From Myxococcales bacterium (GTDB taxonomy: Bacteria > Myxococcota_A > Polyangia > Haliangiales > Haliangiaceae): a stretch of 24,152 bases of DNA. The stretch covers positions 1 through 24,152 of the forward strand of contig JADKKI010000003.1 of assembly GCA_016720595.1 (NCBI GenBank), written 5' to 3'. Of the stretch, positions 8,436 through 16,300 are shown one piece after another (position 1 is the first letter of the stretch; each line of letters begins with the position of its first letter). Made by a program: the position numbers and the translations under genes. The notes under the pieces are model-generated. The model made no database searches. It was given only the letters and a program-made list of their open reading frames with translations, and was not told where the DNA came from.

Positions 8436-9365
8436 ATGCCTACTGACCATCTCGCGCCGCATTGTGTTGCCTGGCTCGCGCTGGTGTTGGCCCAGAGCGG
8501 TTGCGCCGCCATGCGGCCCCCAACGCCACCCCCCGAGCCGGGCCCGGTCGGCAAGCTCGAGCCCAAGCGCAGTGGCCCGACCAACGGGCGGCAGGTGATG
8601 GTCGGCGAGATGTGCCCGCAAGGCGCAGGTGGCCGGCCCGCCGTGCTGCCACTGATGATGCGGACGATGCAGTGGAACGACACGGCGACCGAGGTCTCCG
8701 ACGTCGTCGAGCGTGGGAGCGTTCCGCGCTGGGTCGTGTTCGGCACCGACGGTAAGGCCGCGGGTACGTTCGACACGCTCGGGGTCGCCGACGTCGGCAT
8801 GGCTCAGTCGGTCGCCGCGGGGACCTATGTCGGCGCGTCGCCGTGCACCGCCGACGCCGGTGGTGGGCAGCGCACCGAGGAGCCCGCCTGTGTCGGGGCG
8901 ACCGAAGCGTGTGGGCTGGCGGTCGGTGAGCTGACGCGCCCCGATGATCCGCCGTCGACACCCACGTTCGCGACGGGTGGGGCGTGTCTGTCGGGTGATG
9001 CGATCGCGATCGATATCGATGGCGATGGCGTGATCGAATCCTTCCCGCTCGCGAGCGTGCTCGATGGCGTGCGTGGCCCGGCCGAGGAGTGGTCGGCCGC
9101 ACCAACGGCGAGCGCCGTGTGCAAGCCGACGTTCAAGCTGTTCGACATCAAGCTCGTCCGCCCACCCGAGCCGGGCAAGCCGGTGGATCCGAAGTCGCTG
9201 GTGGTGCTCGACGTGCTCGGCGTCGTCGATCTCGATGGCGATGCCCGCAAGGAGCTGGTGCTCGCGCTGCGGTTCGCGACGGTGCGCACCGTGGTGATCT
9301 ACGCGGCACAGGGATCCGCCCAGCGGCTCGAGCTCGTGGCCGAGGGCCAGTCGTTCTCGAGGTAG
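8436..9365 (+). CDS. Putative exported protein or lipoprotein of unknown function
   Basis: The 309-residue protein starts MPTDHLAPHCVAWLALVLAQ, followed by SGCAAMRPPTPPPEPGP. This looks like a short signal sequence, a possible lipobox Cys with an atypical Gln at -3, and a Pro-rich linker. The mature part has a number of Cys residues, a calcium-loop-like DIDGDGVIESFPL, and DLDGDARKELVLALRF, which resembles FG-GAP/VCBS-type acidic loops. No enzyme motif is visible. It is divergent from the porin gene with a 129-nt shared intergenic region. ATG 8436 is chosen because the hydrophobic signal follows at once; an AGAGG at 8416-8420 is rather far upstream. The frame remains open for about 1 kb upstream, across the porin gene, but that part is an antisense shadow. 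Intact, function unknown. Confidence 0.75.
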   Translation: MPTDHLAPHCVAWLALVLAQSGCAAMRPPTPPPEPGPVGKLEPKRSGPTNGRQVMVGEMCPQGAGGRPAVLPLMMRTMQWNDTATEVSDVVERGSVPRWVVFGTDGKAAGTFDTLGVADVGMAQSVAAGTYVGASPCTADAGGGQRTEEPACVGATEACGLAVGELTRPDDPPSTPTFATGGACLSGDAIAIDIDGDGVIESFPLASVLDGVRGPAEEWSAAPTASAVCKPTFKLFDIKLVRPPEPGKPVDPKSLVVLDVLGVVDLDGDARKELVLALRFATVRTVVIYAAQGSAQRLELVAEGQSFSR

Positions 9366-9385
9366 GTGCGGGTACGTCGGTGGCG

Positions 9386-9402
9386 CGCCAACATCGTTGG
9401 CG
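9386..9402 (+). terminator. Small hairpin after the putative lipoprotein gene
   Basis: CGCCAAC (9386-9392) pairs perfectly with GTTGGCG (9396-9402) across a 3-nt loop, 20 nt after the stop codon. A G-run rather than a T-run follows, so it may be an mRNA 3'-end stabiliser rather than a true terminator. Confidence 0.35.
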
Positions 9403-9493
9403 TAGGGGGGCGCGGCCGTCACCCCAAATGCACTCGCATGCGAGCGGCTCCGCCAGGTTAGCCGCTGGAACCTTCGTTGCAGGATGGTCGGTC

Positions 9494-10830
9494 ATGGGTC
9501 GACTCAGCTCGCTGGCGATGATCCTCGGGTTGTCCGCGTGCAACTCGGGGCCGGACGAAGGAGCGATCCTGACGTTCGAGAGCCCGGAGGGCCCGATCTC
9601 GGCCACGCGGATCGAGGTCGTCCTCGCCAACGCCGCACCCACCGCGATCGCGGACGTGGACAACCAGCGCCGCGCGCCCGGCTCCGAGGCCGACGACGCG
9701 GTCCGCTACTATCGCCAGCGCGCGCTCGGCGGCGTGGTCGAGGGCATGAAGGGCGTCGCCGGCTTTCAGCTCCGCATCGAGCCCGATATCACCACGTCGA
9801 CCGACAAGGCGTTCATCCCGCTCGTGTTCGTCTATGACGGTGACGCGCTGGTCGGCGTCGGCGCCGTGGAAGATGCCCTGGGAGATCCTGCCGCGGTCCA
9901 GATCACGCCGGGCATGATCACGCGCTACCCGTGGTGGTGACCGGCGTCTCGCTGCTCACCGACCCGGCCGCCCCCATCGAGCGAGGGACCGCGCGGACGG
10001 TGAGCTGCTCGAGCAGCCGTGACCAGGAGCCGTGGCGAAGCGGCGTGGCGTGGTTCCCCGTCGTCGATCCGGCGCGCCCCGAGGGCCGCGCGCATCAGCT
10101 GCGGTTGCTGTTGCCCGACGTCTCCGTGGATCCGGCCGCCACCGATGCGTCTGCCCGCGAGGCCGATCTCGACTGCGACCAGCACCCGGCCGCGAACAAC
10201 GACTGCGACGACCTGCGCAGCGCCTACTACAACGGCGCGGCCGAGAGCTGCGACGGCTTCGACACCAACTGCGATTCGCAGCGGTTCATCCCGCAGGGGT
10301 GCACGCCGACGAACGCGGCCTGCAACGTCAGCAACCCGGCCACGGCCGGCGTCCAGATCTGCGACGACACGGCGGGCACGCTCACGGCCTGCACGCCGTC
10401 CGCTGCATGCCTGTGCAGCAGCGCGGGTGGCTCGGCGTACTGCACGAAGTGCACGGTCGACTTCACGGGGAGCGCGGCCACCAAAGCCGCGTGTTCGCCA
10501 TCGGTCGGCAAGGTGACGCTCACCGCGTGCGAGGCGACGGCGTGCGATGTCGAGGTGGTGGGGGCGACCACTGGCTGGCGCGCGTTCATCGGCACCGCGG
10601 AGACCGGCCCGTTTACCAACCGCGTGGTCGGGGTTCACAACGTGTACCTCGAGGCGAAGTTCGGTCCGATGCTCGCGCCCACGACCGGTAGCATCGGCGA
10701 GATCTACCTCCGGCTGACTTCGGCCTCCGGCACCACGCTGATGCCGATCCAGATGGAGATGGGGGCGGATGGTCAGTGCGCGCCGATCCCCAACGGCATG
10801 GGGACGTCGCGGATGACCTGCTCGCCGTGA
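9494..10830 (+). CDS. Lipoprotein with MopE-like metal-binding motif, one frameshift
   Basis: The start MGRLSSLAMILGLSAC carries a good lipobox (L-S-A-C), so the protein should be a lipid-anchored envelope protein of about 445 residues. The frame changes near 9930, where one G is missing from a GTGGTGGTG run; the true reading is ITRYPVVVTGVSLLTDP. The centre contains DLDCDQHPAANNDCDD followed by ESCDGFDTNCDS. This is the Asp/Cys-rich pattern of the MopE-type putative metal-binding motif frequent in myxobacterial surface proteins. A Cys-rich stretch follows (CTPTNAACN, ACLCSSAGGSAYCTKC), probably disulfide-bonded. The C-terminal part (about 10,520-10,820) is beta-rich and unrecognised. No catalytic motif is seen. 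The next gene starts 17 nt downstream, which suggests an operon with the GH3 enzyme. Confidence 0.8.
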
Positions 10831-10847
10831 GCTGCTAACGTCGCCGC

Positions 10848-11969
10848 GTGCGCGACGATGTCGGTCAGCTCCTGTGGGTCGGATTTCCGTCGACGACGGT
10901 GCCGCCCGCGCTCGCGGCCAAGCTCGACGCCGGTCAGGTCGGTGCGACGATCCTGTTCCAAGCGCAACCTCACGATCGAGATCAGTGCGGGCTCGGGCGT
11001 CAGCCAGGAGGTCTGTGACCTCGATGCGCTGGTGGCCCTGAATGCCGCGCTCCATCGCAGTGCGCCCGATGGGACGCCCGCGTTGATCGCGGTGGATCAA
11101 GAGGGCGGCCTTGTTCAGCGCGTCCGCGCACCCGCCACCCAGTGGCCGCCGATGCGTGCCCACGATGGCCTCGCTGCTCCCGACGACACCGCGCTGGCGG
11201 AGCAGGTCGGGCGTGCGATGGGCGACGAGCTCCGCGCGCTGGGCTTCGACATCGACTTCGCGCCGATCCTCGATGTCCACACGAACCCGGCCAACCCGAT
11301 CATCGGAGACCGCGCCTTCGGCGTGCTCCCCGAGACGGCGGCGCGCCGCGCGCTCGCGTTCGCGCGCGGGCTCGATGCCGCGGGATCCTGGCGTGCGGCA
11401 AGCACTTCCCCGGGCATGGCGACACCGCGACCGATAGCCACCTGGAGCTGCCGCGGATCGATCACGACTGGGATCGGCTCGAGCGCGTGGAGCTCCTGCC
11501 GTTCGAGCGCGCCGCGGCCGCCGGCCTCCCGATGCTGATGACCGCGCACGTGGTGTTCGCGGCGCTCGATCCTTCGCGCCCGGCGACGCTCTCGGACCAG
11601 GTCATCACGGGCCTGTTGCGCGGCAAGCTCGGCTATCGCGGCGTGATCGTCAGCGACGATCTCGACATGAACGCGATCGCCTCGCACATGGGTGCGGACG
11701 TCGCTGCCGTGGCTGCGATCCGCGCGGGCTGCGATGCCTTGCTGCTGTGCCGCAACGAGGAGCACCAGGCCGCCGCCGAGGTCGCGCTGATCCGCGAGGC
11801 CGAGCGAGACTCCACGTTCCGCGCTCGCGTGGGCGATGCCGCGGCGCGGATCCGCGCGATGAAGCGCGCCCACGTCGCGAATCAGGCGAGCCGGCCCGCG
11901 CCGGCCCGCGCGATCGTCGGCAGCTTCGAGCACCGCCGCCTGGCGGACCGGCTCGCCGGTCGCGCCTGA
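10848..11969 (+). CDS. nagZ: Glycoside hydrolase family 3 beta-N-acetylhexosaminidase, NagZ-like, two frameshifts
   Basis: NagZ removes terminal N-acetylglucosamine from peptidoglycan turnover products in the cytoplasm. Diagnostic motifs are present: ALIAVDQEGGLVQRV, FAPILDVHTNPANPIIGDRA, the GKHFPGHGDTATDSH loop with the Asp/His acid-base pair, and YRGVIVSDDLDM with the nucleophilic Asp. The rebuilt length of about 373 residues is normal for the family. An extra C near 10962 (TTCCAAGCGC) and a missing G near 11388 (GCGGGATCC) shift the frame twice and cancel out. GTG 10848 is chosen because VRDDVGQLLWVGFP matches the family N-terminus, and no signal peptide is present. It follows the MopE-motif lipoprotein by 17 nt. 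Assignment to GH3 is firm; the precise substrate is inferred. Confidence 0.88.
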
Positions 11970-11992
11970 CGCGTGCCCGTCGCGCCTGACGC
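11959..11992. repeat. Short 14-bp direct repeat spanning the nagZ stop codon
   Basis: GTCGCGCCTGACGC occurs at 11959-11972 and again at 11979-11992, a 20-nt period with a 6-nt spacer. The first copy contains the nagZ stop TGA (11967-11969). Replication slippage or an assembly duplication could produce it. Confidence 0.6.
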
Positions 11993-12010
11993 TCTGGCTA
12001 CTGCCAGAGC
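11991..12010. terminator. Hairpin shared by two convergent genes
   Basis: GCTCTGGC (11991-11998) and GCCAGAGC (12003-12010) form a perfect 8-bp stem with a TACT loop. The stop codon of the minus-strand YXWGXW gene (11998-12000) lies in the hairpin. There is no T-run on either side, so terminator function is uncertain. Confidence 0.45.
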
Positions 12011-13207
12011 CCGGCGGTGAAGGTCCACCTGCCGCCGACGTTGTCCCAGTGCGCGTCGACCCAGCGCTTGTTCGCGCGCTCGCGCTCCCAGTGCCCGGCG
12101 ACCCACTCGTAGTCGCCGTTCTTCCACTCGAAGCCACCCTTGATCCAGAGGAAGCCCGCGCGGCTTCACGATCTCGACCGGGGGCGCAGGCGGCGCAGCG
12201 TCGGGCTCCTTGGGAGCATCGGCCCAGAGGCCCGCACTGAACTGCCACTTGCCGCCGGTGTTCTCCCACCGGCCCTCGCGGAACCGCTTGCCGTTCTTGC
12301 GGGCCTCGAGGTGACCGGGCTGCCACTCGAAGCTGCCGTCCTCCCACTTCCAGTACCCGGGGATCCACGTCGAGCCCCGGCGGAACTGCGGCGTCTCGTC
12401 GATCGCCTTGGGAGGAGCCTCGGGCTCCTTGGGCGCATCGACCCACATCCCTGCGGTCAGCGTCCACTTGCCACCGGCGTTGCCCCAGTGCGCATCGACC
12501 CAGCGCTTACCGCGCGTTCGCCGCTCGAGGTGACCGGGGACCCAGTCGTACGAGCCATCGGCCCACTGCCAGTAGCCCTTGATCCACACCATGCCGCGAC
12601 CGCGCTGCTCGGTCTCGGCGAGCAGCGCCGGTGGGGCGTCTGGCTCCTTCGGTGCGTCAGTCCACAGCCCTGCGGTCAGGGTCCACTTGCCGCCGACGTT
12701 GTCCCAGTGTGCATCGCTCCAGCGCTTGCCACGCTGCCGGCGCTCGAGGTGACCCGGCACCCAGTCATACGAGCCATCGGCCCACTGCCAGTTGCCCTTG
12801 ACCCACACCATGCCGCGGCCGCGTTGCTCGGTCTCGGCGATCGGTGCCGGCGGCGGATCGGGCTCCTTGGGCGCATCGTTCCAGGTCCCAGCGAGCCAGA
12901 CGTAGCGATCACCCTGCTTGTCCCAGCGACCGGTATTCCACCGCTTGTTCTTCTTGCGGCCCTCGTAGTGGCCGGGCTTCCAGTCCCACTTGCCTCCGCG
13001 CCACTCGTAGCTCCCGGCGACCCAGACCTGGCGGCGACGAGGGCTCCACTTCTCATCGCGCGGTGCGGGTGGCGCCTCGCGCGGACCATCGTCGACGCGC
13101 CGGCCGCGATCGGGACCGCCGCGGTCGCGATCGCCGGGTTGAGCGGAAGCGGTGATCGGCGCGAGCACGAGGCTCGCGACGACGAGAGAGCTGATCCAGC
13201 TGCGCAT
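11998..13207 (-). CDS. Secreted YXWGXW-type tandem-repeat protein, one frameshift
   Basis: A Sec signal peptide (MRSWISSLVVASLVLAPITA, then SAQ) is followed by an Arg/Asp-rich linker. Five tandem units of about 65-70 residues come next, related to the Trp-rich YXWGXW repeat family. The unit reads approximately: W(V/I)xGxWxWxxGxYxWxPGH, then ExRxxxKRW, W-N-GGKW, AGxW-DAPKEPD, and a Pro-rich linker. The last unit is in another frame: a shift near 12155 makes the raw reading run on as an Arg-rich tail, while the correct frame ends FTAGLWQ and TAG at 11998-12000. The total is about 402 residues. Function of such repeats is unknown; a beta-rich, aromatic, extracellular or periplasmic structural role is inferred. 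It is convergent with the nagZ-like gene and appears to be monocistronic. Confidence 0.82.
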
Positions 13208-13213
13208 GTACGT

Positions 13214-13218
13214 CCTCC
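13214..13218 (-). promoter_or_regulatory. Ribosome binding site of the YXWGXW gene
   Basis: On the minus strand GGAGG is followed after 6 nt (ACGTAC) by ATG at 13207. It selects MRSWISS as the start and rejects the longer in-frame reading from 13291. Confidence 0.75.
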
Positions 13219-13314
13219 GTTGGTTGCGGACGAACGATGACACCCTCCGCGCGTCTTGCCTCGAGGGCGGACGCTCGGACCCTTGGTTCACATACGATCT
13301 CGCTGTGAGCTAAC

Positions 13315-13330
13315 CGAGCGCTGGCGCTCG
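13315..13330 (-). terminator. Hairpin directly after the giant gene
   Basis: CGAGCG (13315-13320) pairs with CGCTCG (13325-13330) around a 4-nt loop. It abuts the stop codon of the giant minus-strand frame (13331-13333). No T-run follows, so it may serve as an mRNA end stabiliser. Confidence 0.4.
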
Positions 13331-16300
13331 CTACTTCTCGAGCGTGTCCGCGCCCGGCCCGGTCGGCTTCACGGTGACCCCCGCGCCTCCGATGATCGTG
13401 AACTCGACGCGGCGGTTCGTGGCGCGGCCTTCCTTCGTTGCGTTCGTCGCCTTCGGGACATCCTCGCCAAAGCCCTGCGCCTCCAGCCGATCGGGCGCGA
13501 TGCCCTTCTTGATCAGGTAGGCCATGACGGCCGCCGCGCGGCGCTGCGACAGCTTCTTGTTGGAGATGTCGTCGCCCTGACTATCGGTGTGACCCTCGAC
13601 GCGGATCTTGGTGATCTCGGGATGGGTGGAGAGGACCCGGGCCACATCGTCGAGGAGCGGGAACGAGCGCGGCTGGATCAGCGCCTTGTTCAAGGCGAAG
13701 TACACGATGTCGAGGATCTCGAGCTTGCCGTCGCTGATCTTCACCAGCTGCTTTGCCTTGCATCCCTGGTTCTCCACCGGGCCGGGCTCGTCGGGGCAGT
13801 TGTCCAGGCGGTCGACGACGGTGTCTCCATCTCGATCCGGATCGGGGCAGCCCTTCATCGCGACCAGACCAGGGACGTCGCGACACGCGTCGTCAACATC
13901 GAGCACGGTGTCGTTGTCGTTGTCGGGATCCGGGCAGCCGTTGGCGTCCTCGAAGCCGTCGACGTCCTCCGCCTGCAGCGGGCACTGATCAGCCGTGCCG
14001 AGGATCCCATCCTTGTCCGGATCGGGATCATCGGGGCATCCATCGTCGTCCTCGAACGAGTTCACGTTCTCGGGCTCCTTCGGGCATCGGTCGACCGAAT
14101 CTACGAAGCCGTCGCCATCGGTGTCGAGGATCTTGATCGGCTCGCGCTTCGCCGCGGCCGGACCGGTGCCCACGCGGACACCCGCGAGGACGCGCCAGTC
14201 AGGCGTGCCGAACCCCTCCGCGAGGCCGACGCCCGCCACGCCGAACAGGCGCACGTTGCGGGTGGCATCCGCCGCGAGACCGCCACGCAGCTCCGCGTGG
14301 TTGCGGTTGAACGCGCCGAGGACATCATTCGCCGCGGTCGCGAGATCGAATGTGCCATCGAGCTCGAGGTTGTTCGCGAACCGGTACCCCGCGCCGGCTT
14401 GCGCATACACCTCGTCATCGACGATCAGGTTGAGCGCGCGCGAGGTGGGGCGCGCACGGTAGCCGCCGCCGATCGAGATCCGGCTGCCGCGTGAGCGGCC
14501 GCGCGAGATCGCGATCGCGGGGCTGACGGTGACGCCGTTGTCTCCCGCGTAGTCATCGCTGGTCGAGGTCGGCAGCGTGACGCCGACGAGGATCGCCACC
14601 GCGACGGGAGACCGGCCCTGCCGGATCACCTGGACCTTCGGGGTGATCCGGAGATCTCCGAGACCAAAGCCGCTGAGGCTCCCGTTGGGGTTCATCAGGC
14701 CGTTGAGATCGGAGGACTGTGCGACGATCAGCGGGGCGCCGAGATCGAGCTCGAGTCGGTCGTACAGGTGGATCGAGCCGACGAGCTCGCCGCCGACCCG
14801 GTTGTGGACGAACGCGGCGACGCGATCGCCGTTGCTCATCTGATAGACGTTCAGCGGATCGTTCGCGTAGCCGAGCCACAGCGCCGCATCGATCGTGAGG
14901 TGACCCTTTACCTCGGCCCACTCGACGCCCAGGATGCCGTCGCGGTGCGCGGCGAGCTGGAACCGCTCGGCCGGGTACGTGGTCGCGACCTGCGCCGCGG
15001 CCGGGCGCGCGCCGAGCCCGATCCACGTCGCGATCAGGAGCGCCGCGATGCCCGTGGCCCGCCGGCGCCGCAAGGTGAGCATCGCGCCCAGGCCGAGGAC
15101 CAGCACGAATCCGGCCCCGTTGCCGCCGGTGCTGCAGCCACCACCCTGGAGACCGAGGTCGTCGTCGAAGCCATCGCCGTTGTCATCGGGATCGCACTCG
15201 TTGCCGAGGCCATCGCCATCGGTGTCGAGCTGGTCGTCGTTCGCGAGCACACGACAGTTGTCGGTGAAGTCGGTGATCGTGTCGTTGTCGCTGTCGGGAT
15301 CCTGGAAGTCCGGCTTGCCGTCGCCATCGGTATCCACGGGGTTGGTCGGATCGTCTCCGGCCTCGTCGTGGTCGCTGATCTGGTCGCCATCGGCGTCGAG
15401 ATCGCGCTGGTCGGGCGTGCCGTCACCATCGGTGTCGAGGCCAGGGCTGCCGCCGCCGAACGCGGGGTCGGCATCGACCGTGGTCTTGATGCCGTCGTGA
15501 TCCACGTCGTCTCCGTCGACCTTGCCGTCGTCGTTCGCATCGAGGCTGCCGTGGCCCGCCTCGTCGAGATCGAAGATGCTGTCGCCGTCGGAGTCTAGAT
15601 CGCGATAGTCGGGGAGGCCGTCGCCATCGGTGTCGGGCGGGGTGGTGTACCCGCCGGCGCCAAAGCCGTTCGTGTGATCGGCCGAGGCGGGGATGCCATC
15701 CTTGTCCGGATCGTTGCCGTCGCACACGCCGAGCGCGGGGGTATCGGTGCACGTCGTGCCGTTCTCCGCGAGGTCGGTGATGCCGTCATCGTCCGAATCG
15801 AGATCGCGGAAGTCCGGGATCAGATCTCCGTCGGTGTCGATCGGCGGCTGCTTCGCGGTGCCGCTATCCGGGGCGGTCTCGACGGCATCGCACAGCCCGT
15901 TGGCGCCGAAGCCACCCGGGCAATCGCCGCGGCCATCGTGATCGGCGTCCACGAGGCCGTGACCCGCCTCGGCGACATCGGGGAGGCCATCGTTGTCGCT
16001 GTCGAGATCGTGATCGTCGGTCACTCCATCGCCATCCGTGTCGACGCCACCCTCGACGCTGTCGGGGATGCCGTCGTTGTCGTCATCGAGATCGATGCTG
16101 TCCGAGACGCCATCGCTATCGAGATCCGCCTTGGTGCCGAACCCGGCGAAGCCATCGGCTTGATCGACCACGCCGTCGCCATCGGTGTCGGGCCCATCGC
16201 AGCGCTGGTTTGCCGGCGTGGTGTCCGTGCACCCGCTGACCAGGGTGTCGGGCATGCCGTCGTTGTCCCGATCGAGGTCGCGATAGTCAGGTTCGTCCAT

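Noticed and set aside
9433..9444. Perfect palindrome CTCGCATGCGAG upstream of the MopE-motif lipoprotein
   Set aside because: It might be an operator, but a 12-bp palindrome of this composition is not rare in GC-rich DNA and no second copy or matching regulator is seen.
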